NCBI RefSeq assembly: GCF_003814555.1
Contig: NZ_RKQN01000001.1
Span: 1,156,566-1,220,565, forward strand
Length of the DNA stretch: 64,000 nucleotides
Origin: Vulcaniibacterium tengchongense
Lineage (GTDB): Bacteria > Pseudomonadota > Gammaproteobacteria > Xanthomonadales > Xanthomonadaceae
Direction of reading: 5' to 3'
Position numbers and translations under genes: made by a program. The notes beneath the pieces were generated by a model that made no database searches, was not told the DNA's origin, and saw only the letters and a list, made by a program, of their open reading frames with translations. Shown here one piece after another: positions 27,093-36,293 of this stretch. Each line of letters begins with the position of its first letter. The first letter of the stretch is position 1.

Positions 27093-27938
27093 ATGTCCGC
27101 CCTGCCCCAAGCCTCGCCCGCGCCGAGCGCGGCCGCCGAACGCCTGGCGGCCTGGCTGGCGCCGTACCGGCGCGTGTTCGTGCTCACCGGCGCCGGCGTC
27201 AGCACCGGCTCCGGCATCCCCGACTACCGCGACGACCGCGGCGAATGGAAACGCGCCCCGCCGGTGACCTACCAGGCCTTCGTCGGCGACCCGCGGGTCC
27301 GCGCCCGCTACTGGGCGCGCAGCTTCGTCGGCTGGCCGCGCATCGCCGAGGCGGCGCCCAACGCCGCGCACCGCGCGCTGGCGCGCTGGGAGGCGCACGG
27401 CCGCCTGTCGCTGCTGCTGACCCAGAACGTAGACGGCCTGCACCAGCGCGCCGGCAGCCGCACCGTGCTGGACCTGCACGGCCGCCTCGACGAGGTCGTC
27501 TGTCTCGGCTGCGGCGAGCGCTTGCCGCGGCCGCTACTGCAGGACTGGTTCGCCGAGGCCAATCCGGACTGGGCCGGCCTGCACGCGGCGGCCGCGCCCG
27601 ACGGCGACGCCGACCTGGACGGCCGCGACTTCGCCGCGTTCCGGGTGCCCGATTGCCTGCGCTGCGGCGGCCTGCTCAAGCCGGACGTGGTGTTCTTCGG
27701 CGAGAACGTGCCGCGCCCGCGGGTCGAGCGGGCCTACGCTGCGCTGCGCGCGTCCGCCGCGCTGCTGGTGGCCGGGTCCTCGCTGATGGTCTATTCCGGC
27801 TACCGCTTCGCCCGCCTCGCGGCCGAGGCAGGCCTGCCGATCGCGATCCTCAACCGCGGCCGCACCCGCGCCGACGAGTTGGCCGCGCTCAAGCTCGAGG
27901 CCGACGCCGGCGACACCCTCGACGCCGCGCTGGCTTGA
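27093..27938 (+). CDS. Sir2-family NAD-dependent protein deacylase
   Basis: Removes acyl groups from lysine using NAD+. The protein has 281 residues. NAD-binding GAGVSTGSGIPDYRD is at 33-47, TQNVDGLHQ at 110-118, catalytic H129 in DLHG, and zinc cysteines C137/C140 and C188/C191. The long spacer between the cysteine pairs (with DGDADLDGRD) and overall pattern resemble the SIRT4-like class II group. It is divergent from lhr across a 264-base gap in which I see no gene or clear operator. Confidence 0.92.
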   Translation: MSALPQASPAPSAAAERLAAWLAPYRRVFVLTGAGVSTGSGIPDYRDDRGEWKRAPPVTYQAFVGDPRVRARYWARSFVGWPRIAEAAPNAAHRALARWEAHGRLSLLLTQNVDGLHQRAGSRTVLDLHGRLDEVVCLGCGERLPRPLLQDWFAEANPDWAGLHAAAAPDGDADLDGRDFAAFRVPDCLRCGGLLKPDVVFFGENVPRPRVERAYAALRASAALLVAGSSLMVYSGYRFARLAAEAGLPIAILNRGRTRADELAALKLEADAGDTLDAALA

Positions 27939-28015
27939 TGGCGCCGCGGATGCGCGCCGGCCGCATCCGCGGCCCAGGCCGGCCCGGCGAAAGTGGAAGT
28001 ACGCAAAGCCGAGGC

Positions 28016-29437
28016 CTACGCCTGCTGCCCTCGCGCCAGCAGGCTGGCGCGCCGCCCGTAGGCCAGGTAGGCGACGATGCCGATCGCGTTCCACACCAGG
28101 AACCACAGCTGCGTGCGCTGCGGCAGGCTCCAGAACAGGTACAGGCAACCGAGGATCGCCACCGGCGCGACGAGCCACGCCCATGGCGTACGGAACACCC
28201 GCGGGCGCGCGGGATCGCGCTTGCGCAGCACCAGCAGGCACAGCGACACCGCGATGAACGCGACCAGGGTGCCGGCGTTGGCCAGCGCGGCGATTTCGTC
28301 CAGGCGCGCGACCCCGGCCAGCGCCGCCACCAGCACCGCGGTGAACAAGGTGATCGCCACCGGCGTGCCGGTGCGCGGGTTCACCTTGGACAGCCCGCGC
28401 GGCAGCAGGCCGTCGCGCGACATCACGAAGAAGATCCGGCTCTGCCCGTAGAGGAAGGCCAGCAGCACCGTCGGCAGCGCGATCACCGCCGCCGCCGCGA
28501 CCACGGTCGCCATCCTGCCCCAGCCCAGTTCGCGCAGGATCAGCGCCAGCGGCTCCGGGCTCTGGCCGAACACCGCGAAGCTCATCGCCCCGACCGCGGC
28601 CAGCGCCACGATCATGTAGATCAGCGTGCAGCCGACCATCGAGCCGACGATGCCGATCGACAGGTCGCGCTCCGGCCGCTTCGTCTCCTCGGCCGCGGTG
28701 GAGATGGCGTCGAAGCCGTAGAAAGCGAAGAAGATGATCGCCGCCGCCGCCATCACCCCGCGCTCGACGTTGTCCGGCCCCATCGACTTGGCGAAGCCGT
28801 ACGGCATGAACGGCTGCAGGTGCGCCGGGTCGAAATGCGGCAGCGCCAGGGCCACGAAAATGCCCAGCGCGACGATCTTCAGCACCACCAGGAAGGCGTT
28901 GAGCGTGGCGCTCTCGCGGGTGCCGGCGATCAGCAGGCCGGCCACCACGAACACGATCAGCACCGCCGGCAGGTTGACCAGGCCGCCGGCGTGCGGGCCG
29001 GCGGTCAGCCATTGCGGCAGGTCCACGCCGATCCCCTTGAGGAAGCCGACCGCGTAGCCGGACCAGCCGACCGCGACCGTGCTGACCACCAGCGAGTACT
29101 CCAGGATCAGGCTCCAGCCGACGAACCAGGCGATCGCCTCGCCCAGCACCGCGTAGCTGTAGGTGTAGGCGCTGCCGGCGGCCGGCATCATCGTCGCCAT
29201 CTCGGCGTAGGACAGCGCCGCGCAGGCGCAGACCAGGCCGGCGACCGCGAACGACAGCAGCACCGCCGGTCCGGCCAGGTTGGCGCCGACGCCGATCAGG
29301 GTGTAGATGCCGGTGCCGACGATGGCGCCGATGCCCAGCGCGATCAGGTGCGGCCAACTCAGCGTCGGCACCAGGCGCCGCCCTTCCTCGTGCGCGGTGA
29401 TCTGGTCGATGTCCTTGCGCCGGAGCCAAGTCTGCAT
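28016..29437 (-). CDS. amino-acid permease, APC/CAT type
   Basis: Inner-membrane amino-acid transporter of 473 residues with about 12 predicted membrane helices. The first helix region GIGAIVGTGIYTLIGV is the APC superfamily's unwound substrate site; FYGFDAIST and the loop SRDGLLPRGLSKVNPRTGTP are typical of the YfnA/cationic amino-acid transporter group. ATG 29437 opens MQTWLRRKDIDQ, the usual start; an ATG at 29482 would add 15 unlikely residues. Substrate specificity is not evident. Convergent with the sirtuin gene. Confidence 0.9.
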   Translation of the reverse strand: MQTWLRRKDIDQITAHEEGRRLVPTLSWPHLIALGIGAIVGTGIYTLIGVGANLAGPAVLLSFAVAGLVCACAALSYAEMATMMPAAGSAYTYSYAVLGEAIAWFVGWSLILEYSLVVSTVAVGWSGYAVGFLKGIGVDLPQWLTAGPHAGGLVNLPAVLIVFVVAGLLIAGTRESATLNAFLVVLKIVALGIFVALALPHFDPAHLQPFMPYGFAKSMGPDNVERGVMAAAAIIFFAFYGFDAISTAAEETKRPERDLSIGIVGSMVGCTLIYMIVALAAVGAMSFAVFGQSPEPLALILRELGWGRMATVVAAAAVIALPTVLLAFLYGQSRIFFVMSRDGLLPRGLSKVNPRTGTPVAITLFTAVLVAALAGVARLDEIAALANAGTLVAFIAVSLCLLVLRKRDPARPRVFRTPWAWLVAPVAILGCLYLFWSLPQRTQLWFLVWNAIGIVAYLAYGRRASLLARGQQA

Positions 29438-29546
29438 GGAAGCCTCGTGTCGAGCGGAACCAAGGGCGCAATAGTGCGCCATCGGCCGCGCCGATGCGAT
29501 GTGCGGCGCGTCTAGGCAGACGGCGCGGAATCGTGTACGCGCGGCG

Positions 29547-30677
29547 TCAGCGCGGCGCCACGTAGCCGCCCGGCACGCCCTTGGGCGAAAGCACCAGCTG
29601 CCAGAGCTGGGCGTGGCGGCAGCGGAAGGTCGCCATCGAGCCGGCCAGGTAGAAGCGCCACATGCGCCGGAAGCGTTCGTCGTAGCGCGGGGGCAGCCGC
29701 TCCCAGGCGGCTTCGACGTTGGCGCGCCAGGCCTGCAGGGTGCGGTCGTAGTCGGTGCCGAAGTTGTGCCAGTCCTCGAGCACGAACAGGCCCTCGCTGG
29801 CGCGCGCGATCTGCGCCGCCGAGGGCAGCATCGAGTTCGGGAAGATGTACTTGCCGATCCACGGGTCGGTGTGGTGGACCGAGCGGTTGGTGCCGATGGT
29901 GTGCAGCAGGAACAGCCCGTCCTCGGCGAGGCAGCGGCGCGCGACCTCGAAGTAGGCGCGGTAGTTCTTGACCCCGACGTGCTCGAACATGCCGATCGAC
30001 AGGATCCGGTCGAAGCGCTCGTCCAGTTCGCGGTAGTCCTGCAGGCGGATCTCCACCGGCAGCCCCGCGCACAGCTCGCGCGCGAACGCCGCCTGCTCGC
30101 GCGAGACGGTCACGCCGACGCCGCTGACGCCGTAGCGCTCGGCGGCGAACTTCAGCGCCTCGCCCCAGCCGCAGCCGATGTCGAGCACGCGCATGCCCGG
30201 CTGCAGGCCGAGCTTCCGGCAGGCCAGGTCGAGCTTGGCCTCCTGGGCGGAATCGAGGTCCTGCAGCGGCGCACCGTCGCGGCCGCGCCAGTAGCCGCAG
30301 CTGTAGACCAGGCGCTTGCCGAGCATGGCCTGGTAGAGGTCGTTGCCGAGGTCGTAGTGGCGCTCGCCGACGGCGAAGCTGCGGCGCCGGCTCTGCAGGT
30401 TGGTCAGCCGGGCGCGCAGGCCGTCCCACAGCACGCCCCAGCCGCGCACCTCGCGGTCGAGCTCGGCCGAAAGCAGGTGGAACAGGAAGCCGTCCAGCGA
30501 CTGCGCGCGCCACCAGCCGTCCATGTACGACTCGCCCAGGCCCAGCGAGCCCTGCGCCAGCACCCGCGCGTAGAAGCGGTCGTCGTCGACCTGCAGGTCC
30601 CAGGGACGCTCGCCGCCGATGCGGACATCGGCCTTGGACAGCAACTGTTCGACACGGCGACGCAAAGCGGCGGACAT
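29547..30677 (-). CDS. cfa: cyclopropane-fatty-acyl-phospholipid synthase
   Basis: SAM-dependent enzyme that adds a methylene across double bonds of membrane phospholipid acyl chains, at the cytoplasmic face. The protein has 376 residues. HYDLGNDLY is at 108-116, the SAM motif LDIGCGWGE at 165-173, MFEHVGVKNY and FPNSMLPS later, all hallmark Cfa segments. Normal length for E. coli-type Cfa. ATG 30677 places the family's N-terminal domain at the start. Isolated gene; a TAGGAT -10-like box lies about 50 bases upstream. Confidence 0.93.
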   Translation of the reverse strand: MSAALRRRVEQLLSKADVRIGGERPWDLQVDDDRFYARVLAQGSLGLGESYMDGWWRAQSLDGFLFHLLSAELDREVRGWGVLWDGLRARLTNLQSRRRSFAVGERHYDLGNDLYQAMLGKRLVYSCGYWRGRDGAPLQDLDSAQEAKLDLACRKLGLQPGMRVLDIGCGWGEALKFAAERYGVSGVGVTVSREQAAFARELCAGLPVEIRLQDYRELDERFDRILSIGMFEHVGVKNYRAYFEVARRCLAEDGLFLLHTIGTNRSVHHTDPWIGKYIFPNSMLPSAAQIARASEGLFVLEDWHNFGTDYDRTLQAWRANVEAAWERLPPRYDERFRRMWRFYLAGSMATFRCRHAQLWQLVLSPKGVPGGYVAPR

Positions 30678-30803
30678 GGCGGCCTCGTTGGCTGGAAGGG
30701 CCCGCCTTGCCCGCGGGCGCGGCGCCATCCTAACCCGCCGGCGCCATCGCCCTCACCGGCGCGGACGGAACGCAGCATCCGGCCGCGCCGTCGGGGCCGG
30801 GCC

Positions 30804-31643
30804 TCAGCCGCCGGCGAACAGCGGCTTGTATTCCGGCGCCAGGTGCGGCAGCAGCACCGCCGCCGGCACTTCCACGGTCTGGGTGCCGTCCGAGTACGGG
30901 CCGACCTGGTACGGCGGGAACACGAAGCGCAGCCCGGCGAGGCGGCCGTCCTGGCCGGCCATCGGCTCGAACAGATCGAAGTTCTGCGGCTGCGGCTCGG
31001 TGCCGTCGTCGATCATGCGGCCGACGTTCTTGACCAGGTCGGCGCGTTCGGCCGGCGCCAGCTCGTCGGCGTCGACGCGCTGCGACAGCGCCGCGTGCAG
31101 TTGCTCGCGCACGTACCGGGAGATCGCTTGCCAGCCGGCCGCGCCGGCGAGCAGGTCCTCGGCCCGCAGCAACCGCTGCTGCGGCACCAGCCAGACGAAA
31201 CGCGCGATCAGCGGCTCGCCGTGCGCGCCGCCGGTGTAGCGGCTGCCGTCGGCGGCGACCGCGACCAGGTTTGGCGTGTCCAGCAGCTGGGTGAAGCTCA
31301 GCGACAGGTCGTACGGCGCCGAGCTCGCGCCGCCCGGCGCGGACCGGCCGCGCGCGGCGTCCAGCAGCTCGGCGCGGGCGGCGTCGGCATAGCGCTTCAG
31401 CTCGGCCGCCAGGCCCGGGTGGCTCGCGGCAGCCGGCACCTGGTAGCTGATGCCGACGATGTAGTCGGGGGTGGATTCGATCACGTCCTTGAGTTCGAGC
31501 CGCGTCGCCTGCGCGCCCGGCGCCGCCGGGGCCTGCGGCGCCGATGCGGGGGCGGCCGGCGCCGGCGCCTCGCGCTTGCACGCGCCCAGCGCCAACGCCA
31601 CGGTGAGCGCCATCAGGAGGGCGCGGCCTTCGGTTCGTCTCAT
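30804..31643 (-). CDS. RsiV-like (DUF3298/DUF4163) lipoprotein
   Basis: A 279-residue exported lipoprotein: the signal ends LALGAC with lipid-acceptor C22, then a Pro/Ala-rich linker to about residue 45. The folded part has the DUF4163/DUF3298 layout known from RsiV and PdaC relatives: YTGGAHGEP in the middle and FVFPPYQVGPYSDGTQTVEVP near the end. Role in Gram-negatives unknown; lysozyme or cell-wall binding is known for RsiV. ATG 31643 is chosen, with an AAGGGA site upstream; a TTG two codons earlier is possible. Confidence 0.82.
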   Translation of the reverse strand: MRRTEGRALLMALTVALALGACKREAPAPAAPASAPQAPAAPGAQATRLELKDVIESTPDYIVGISYQVPAAASHPGLAAELKRYADAARAELLDAARGRSAPGGASSAPYDLSLSFTQLLDTPNLVAVAADGSRYTGGAHGEPLIARFVWLVPQQRLLRAEDLLAGAAGWQAISRYVREQLHAALSQRVDADELAPAERADLVKNVGRMIDDGTEPQPQNFDLFEPMAGQDGRLAGLRFVFPPYQVGPYSDGTQTVEVPAAVLLPHLAPEYKPLFAGG

Positions 31644-31708
31644 GGGCAATCCCTTGTGCTTCCCACCTTCTTATCGTCGCAGGTGTGAGGCCCGGATGCA
31701 CGCCGCGG

Positions 31709-32422
31709 CTACCACTCGCTGCGTTGCGGCAGCAGCCCGCGCAGCTCGGCGTCGGTCAGGTTGCGCCACTGCCCCGGCTTGAGATGGCCGAGCCGGACGT
31801 TGCCGATGCGCACCCGGACCAGCGTCTTCACCCGGTAGCCGAAGTGCGCCGCCATCAGCCGGATCTGCCGGTTCAGGCCCTGCACCAGGACGATGCGGAA
31901 GCCGAACTTGCCGAGCTTGCCGGTCTTGCACGGCAGCGTCGTCTGCCCGTGCACCGGCACGCCGCGGCTCATGCCGCGCAGGAACTCGTCGGTGACCGGA
32001 TGGTTGACGGCCACCAGGTATTCCTTCTCGAGCTTGTTCTCGGCGCGCAGGATCTCGTTGACGATGTCGCCGTTGCTGGTCAGCAGGATCAGGCCCTCGG
32101 AATCCTTGTCGAGCCGGCCGATCGGGAAGATCCGGCGCTCGTGGCCGACGAAGTCGACGATGTTGTCCTTCACCCCGGACTCGGTCGTGCAGACGATCCC
32201 GACCGGCTTGTTCAGCGCGATGTAGACGTGGCGGCGCTGGCCCTTGCCGACCTTGCGCACGCGCAGCGGCTCGCCGTCGACCAGCACCTGGTCGCCTTCG
32301 GCGATCTCGGCGCCGATCCGCGCGCGCAGGCCGTTGACCGTGACCCGGCCCTCGGCGATGAGGCGGTCGGCCTCGCGGCGGGAGCAGAAACCGGTCTCGC
32401 TGATGTGTTTGTTCAGGCGCAT
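31709..32422 (-). CDS. rluF: 23S rRNA pseudouridine(2604) synthase RluF
   Basis: Converts U2604 of 23S rRNA to pseudouridine. The protein has 237 residues. An S4 RNA-binding domain begins [20 protein letters not shown]; the catalytic aspartate is D105 in [10 protein letters not shown] (102-111). The string [10 protein letters not shown] and the short C terminus favour RluF over RluB/RluE. The neighbouring 286 bases upstream to the GNAT gene hold no further gene beyond 32546. Confidence 0.88.
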   Translation of the reverse strand: MRLNKHISETGFCSRREADRLIAEGRVTVNGLRARIGAEIAEGDQVLVDGEPLRVRKVGKGQRRHVYIALNKPVGIVCTTESGVKDNIVDFVGHERRIFPIGRLDKDSEGLILLTSNGDIVNEILRAENKLEKEYLVAVNHPVTDEFLRGMSRGVPVHGQTTLPCKTGKLGKFGFRIVLVQGLNRQIRLMAAHFGYRVKTLVRVRIGNVRLGHLKPGQWRNLTDAELRGLLPQRSEW

Positions 32423-32545
32423 GCGCGTGCCGGCGAGGGCTCGGGGAGGGGCGCGCATGCTGGCACATCGGCGCGCGGGGCGCAGCAGCGCATGCACCGG
32501 CCGGGCCGGCGCCGGATGCCGGCGGGCACGGACGACGGGAGTCCC

Positions 32546-32824
32546 TCAGCCGAGCAGCTGGTTGTACTCCGGGTGCCGCTCCGCCCAGCCGGCGGCATAG
32601 GCGCAGGCCGGACGCACCCGCCAGCCCCGTGCGCGGGCGTGCTCGAACGCCGCCCGCACCAGCTCGCCGGCGATGCCGCGGCCGGCGATCGCGTCCGGCA
32701 CGCCGGTGTGCGCGATCACCATCCGTCCGTCCTCGACCCGGTAGTCGAGCCGGGCCAGTTCGCCGTCGACCGCGATGGCGAACTGGCGGCGCTCGGCGTC
32801 GTGCAGGACCTCGTGTACGGTCAT
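32546..32824 (-). CDS. small GNAT-like acetyltransferase (YjdJ type)
   Basis: A 92-residue protein of the Acetyltransf_CG/NAT_SF_4 group (YjdJ, human GTLF3B relatives), a minimal GNAT fold. Conserved start HDAERRQFAI, central IAHTGVPDAIAGRGIAGELV where GRGIAG is the acetyl-CoA loop, and VRPACAYAAGWAERHPEY with the family's cysteine. Substrate unknown. GGGGAGAG precedes ATG 32824. It lies 32 bp after the histone-H1-like gene on the same strand, so the two probably share a transcript. Confidence 0.85.
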   Translation of the reverse strand: MTVHEVLHDAERRQFAIAVDGELARLDYRVEDGRMVIAHTGVPDAIAGRGIAGELVRAAFEHARARGWRVRPACAYAAGWAERHPEYNQLLG

Positions 32825-32856
32825 GATCGCTCTCCCCGGGTTCGTCCCAGCCTGCC

Positions 32857-33594
32857 TCACCGCGCGTCGCGCTTGCCCTGGTCGTGGTGTTCGCCGGCGC
32901 CGATGCTGCCGTGGATCGCCGGCTTGTTGCTCTCGGCCTCGTGCAGTTCGGTGCGCTGCGCTTCGGCGGTGCGGTCGCCCGCCGGTTCGTCGCGGCCGCC
33001 GCGGCGCCCCTCGAGCTCGCGCCAGGGCGGGGTCTGCCGGTCGCGCTCCTGCTTGGCCGCGAGCAGTTCCTCGGTGTTGGCCAGGGCCTGCTCGGGGGTG
33101 ATGCCGGCGCCCTCGCCGGCCAGCGCGTCCCGTTCCTGCGCCTGCCCGCGCTCGGCGGCGGCCTCGGCGGTGGGCTCGGTGGCGGGCGCCGGCGGTACCT
33201 GGCGCTCGCTCGGCCGGCGCCGCGGGCTGGCCGGGCGAGCGGCGGTCTTGGCCGGCGTCTTCTTCGCTGCGGCCTTCTTGCCCGCCACCTTCTTGCCCGC
33301 CGCCTTCCTGCCGGCGCTCTTCTTCGCCGCCTGCCGGGAGCCGGCGCGCGGGGCGGCGGCCTTCTTGGCCGCGGCCTTCTTGGCGGTGGTCGCCCGGGTC
33401 GAGGTCTGCTTCACGGCTTTCTTGGCGGCCTTCTTCGCAGCGCCCTTGCGCGGGGCGACCCGCGCCGGGGCCGCGGTCTTGCGCGCCGCCTTCCTGGCCG
33501 CCGCGCTCTTGCGCGCGGCCTGGGCGACGCGCTTGTTCGCGGTCTTCTTGCCGGCGGACGTCTTCGCCGCCTTGGCGGTTTTCTTGGTAGCCAC
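32857..33594 (-). CDS. histone-H1-like Lys/Ala-rich nucleoid protein
   Basis: A 245-residue protein. Residues 1-125 are built of Lys/Ala motifs such as AAKKAAKK and GRKAAGKK with little else, as in bacterial histone-H1/AlgP/Hc1-like DNA-binding proteins. The rest is a Glu/Arg-rich, probably disordered tail. It starts with GTG at 33594, with GGAGGT well placed upstream. Such proteins bind DNA without sequence preference and may affect nucleoid packing. The paired GNAT gene downstream offers a possible lysine modifier, which is inference. Repeat-like DNA here reflects the Lys/Ala codons. Confidence 0.8.
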   Translation of the reverse strand: MATKKTAKAAKTSAGKKTANKRVAQAARKSAAARKAARKTAAPARVAPRKGAAKKAAKKAVKQTSTRATTAKKAAAKKAAAPRAGSRQAAKKSAGRKAAGKKVAGKKAAAKKTPAKTAARPASPRRRPSERQVPPAPATEPTAEAAAERGQAQERDALAGEGAGITPEQALANTEELLAAKQERDRQTPPWRELEGRRGGRDEPAGDRTAEAQRTELHEAESNKPAIHGSIGAGEHHDQGKRDAR

Positions 33595-33734
33595 GCGTGA
33601 CCTCCTGGAGGCTGGTTCGAACGGCCCCCTTTATCACGCCGCGCATGCAGAACGGGTGAGCACCGCGGTCGCGGCACCGGAACGTTGCGCCCGGCCCGGC
33701 CGTGCCGCCTCCCGCCGACGCCGGCCCCGCCCTC

Positions 33735-34337
33735 TCAGAAGCCCGGGCTGGCCAGCCGGCGCAGGAACTCGCCGCCCAGCCGCGGCTCCATCAGCAGCAT
33801 GAACAGCACGCCGTAGATCGCCCCGGACAGGTGCGCGTTGTGGTTGATGTTGTCGCCGCCGCGCTTGTCCATCCAGAACGAATAGGCGACGTAGACCACC
33901 GCGTACAGGATCGCCGGCACCGGCACCACCAGCACGATGATCAGCGACCACGGCTGCAGCAGGACGTAGGCGAACAGCACCGCCGACACGGCGCCGGACG
34001 CGCCCAGGCTGCGGTAGTGCGGATCGTGGCGATGGCGCAGGTAGCTCGGCAGGATCGCGACCACGATCGCCGACAGGTAGAACAGCACGAAGCCGAGCGG
34101 CCCGATCAACCCGCCCACCACCGACTCGATCACGCGGCCGAAGAAGAACAGCGTGATCATGTTGAACAGCAGGTGGCCCCAGTCGGCGTGCACCAAGCCG
34201 TGGGTGAGCAGGCGGTCGTACTGCCGCTGCCGGTCGACCGCCGGCGGCCACAGGATCAGCCTCTCGATCAACCGCGGCCGCTGGAACGCCAGCCAGGACA
34301 CCAGCACGGTTACCGCGATCAAAGCCAAGGTCAGCAT
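33735..34337 (-). CDS. rhomboid family intramembrane serine protease
   Basis: A 200-residue inner-membrane protein with about six helices. The catalytic serine is S114 in GASGAVSA and the catalytic histidine is H169 in HNAHLSG; HADWGHLLFNM (50-60) is the conserved second-helix motif. It cleaves membrane proteins within the bilayer; targets unknown. It has the rhomboid core without an extra cytosolic domain. The gap to the histone-like gene (33595-33734) shows nothing. Confidence 0.92.
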   Translation of the reverse strand: MLTLALIAVTVLVSWLAFQRPRLIERLILWPPAVDRQRQYDRLLTHGLVHADWGHLLFNMITLFFFGRVIESVVGGLIGPLGFVLFYLSAIVVAILPSYLRHRHDPHYRSLGASGAVSAVLFAYVLLQPWSLIIVLVVPVPAILYAVVYVAYSFWMDKRGGDNINHNAHLSGAIYGVLFMLLMEPRLGGEFLRRLASPGF

Positions 34338-34461
34338 GCGGAGCCTCGAGGAGTGGGGTTCGGTTGCGCCTGCGGGCGGGAGGGAGAAGCGGCGGCCTTC
34401 CCGAAGGCTTCGCCTCCCCGCCCTGGCGGCGGCGGGCGAAGCGCCCGCGGGCCGGGGCGCG

Positions 34462-36111
34462 CTAGGCGGTGCGGTAGTTGTCCTGCATCGGGTAGACGCG
34501 TGCGTAGAGCGCGAACGCGATCGCGCACACCAGCGCGAACCCGGCGAAGAAGAACATCAGGAAGGCGTTCTCGCTCAGCCCGGTCGCGGCGATGCGCTGG
34601 ATCACCGCCTCGTTGCGCACGGCGACGTTGGTGAGCAGCACCCACAGGTTGCCGAACGTCACCGACAGGTACCACAGCGCCATGATCACGCCCTTCATCG
34701 CCAGCGTCGCCTGGCTGTAGGCGAATTCCAGCGCGGTGGCCGACACCAGCACCTCGCCGAAGGTCAGCAGCACGTACGGCAGCGCCTGCCACGCCAGCGA
34801 GGTCGGCGTGCCGCCGTCGATGTGCAGCTGGATCATGCCCGCGACCACCCACGCGAGCGCCGAGAACGCGATGCCCCAGCCCATGCGCTGCAGCGCGGTC
34901 ACCGCGAACCCCATCCGGCGCAGCACCGGGTACAGGACCAGGTTGTTGAACGGAATGATCAGCATCACCAGCAGCGGGTTGAGCGCCTGCATCTGCGCGG
35001 CCTCCTTCACCAGCCAGCTCGGCCACCACCACAGCTCGTGCGGCACCCGCATCGCCTCGCCTTGCAGCACCCAGGTCGAGGCCTTCTGGTCGAACAGCGA
35101 CCAGAACGGGGTGATCAGGCCGAACACGATCAGGATCCGCAGCACCGCCCGCGCGCTGTTGACCGCGGCGTCGGGATGGCGGCCGCGGGCGCGCTCGAGT
35201 TGCAGGGCGACGCCGATGCCGCCGCAGACGATCAGCACCAGCAGCGCGACGCAGGCGCTCTTGACGAAGTCGAAGGCCTGCGGCCACCAGGCGGCCCCGG
35301 CGCCCGCCAGGTGCATCAGCGCCTGCGCCGCCCATCCGGCCAGGATCGCCGCGGCGGCCACGGCGCCCGCCAGCGCGATCCACCAGCCCGGCCGCCCTTC
35401 GCCCGGGGCCGCGGCGGTCAGCGCGGTGCGCGCGACGTTGCCGAAGGTGTCCGGATCCCGCCCGCGGGTGGGCGGCACGCGCACGTACTTGCCGCGGCCG
35501 AGCCAGAAGATCAGCGTGGCCACGAACATCAGCGCGCCCGGAATGCCGAACGCGACCGCCGGCCCGAACGAACGCAGGAACAGCGGCATCAGCAGCGAGG
35601 CGAAGAAGCTGCCGAAGTTGATGCTCCAGTAGAACGCGTCGAACACGACCTTGGCCTTGTCCTTGTTGGTCTGGTCGAACTGGTCGCCGACGAAGGACAC
35701 CACCAGCGGCTTGATGCCGCCGGAGCCCAGCGCGATCAGGAACAGGCCGAAGTAGAAGCCGGTCAGGTGGTTCTCGAAGATCGCCAGGCAGGCATGGCCG
35801 GCGCAGTAGATCAGCGAGAACCAGAGGATGGTGTTGTACTTGCCGAAGAAGCGGTCGGACAGCCAGCCGCCGAGCAGCGGGAAGAAGTACACGCCGATGA
35901 CGAAGCTGTGGAAGACCTCCTTCGCCATCGCGTCCCGCTCGGCCGCGGGCAGGTAGGCCAGCAGCGCGCTGCTGGCCAGGAACGTCACCAGGATGTTGCG
36001 CATCCCGTAGAAGCTGAAGCGCTCGCAGGCTTCGTTGCCGATGATGTAGGGGATCTGCCGGGGCATCTTGCCCGGCGCGGTGGCGGCGGCTGCGGCTGCG
36101 GTCGTCGTCAT
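34462..36111 (-). CDS. proton-dependent oligopeptide transporter (POT/PTR)
   Basis: Major-facilitator peptide importer of 549 residues with about 14 helices, as in bacterial DtpT/PepT-So types. The hallmark E-x-x-E-R-F-S-F-Y-G is at 27-36 (EACERFSFYG), followed by GSGGIKPLVVSF and DQFDQ and the FYWSINFGSF motif (family FYxxINxG). Imports di- and tripeptides with protons. Ala-rich cytosolic N terminus. Isolated on the minus strand. Confidence 0.93.
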   Translation of the reverse strand: MTTTAAAAAATAPGKMPRQIPYIIGNEACERFSFYGMRNILVTFLASSALLAYLPAAERDAMAKEVFHSFVIGVYFFPLLGGWLSDRFFGKYNTILWFSLIYCAGHACLAIFENHLTGFYFGLFLIALGSGGIKPLVVSFVGDQFDQTNKDKAKVVFDAFYWSINFGSFFASLLMPLFLRSFGPAVAFGIPGALMFVATLIFWLGRGKYVRVPPTRGRDPDTFGNVARTALTAAAPGEGRPGWWIALAGAVAAAAILAGWAAQALMHLAGAGAAWWPQAFDFVKSACVALLVLIVCGGIGVALQLERARGRHPDAAVNSARAVLRILIVFGLITPFWSLFDQKASTWVLQGEAMRVPHELWWWPSWLVKEAAQMQALNPLLVMLIIPFNNLVLYPVLRRMGFAVTALQRMGWGIAFSALAWVVAGMIQLHIDGGTPTSLAWQALPYVLLTFGEVLVSATALEFAYSQATLAMKGVIMALWYLSVTFGNLWVLLTNVAVRNEAVIQRIAATGLSENAFLMFFFAGFALVCAIAFALYARVYPMQDNYRTA

Positions 36112-36293
36112 CTGCGTGGTTTTCCTGCGTTGGCGGGCGTCCTGCCGACTGCGCCCCGGCTTCCGGCCCGGGCAAGCGAAAGGGCAAGACTACCCGATCG
36201 GACCCCGGGCCCGCCCGAGGCACCGGATCCGGCATGGCCGCGAAGATCGCCGGCTCGCGCGGCGGCGTGTCGCGCCTGCGCCCGCGCCGGCGC

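Noticed and set aside
21939-27938. A 1999-codon open frame on the plus strand opposite lhr
   Set aside because: It is the antisense shadow of lhr and udgX in GC-rich DNA; its protein is Arg/Gln/Gly-rich with no domain. Only its last 281 codons, from 27093, are real (the sirtuin).
32857-33594. Short tandem DNA repeats in the histone-like gene as a CRISPR or satellite array
   Set aside because: The repetition follows Lys/Ala codons with irregular unit length and no conserved spacers.
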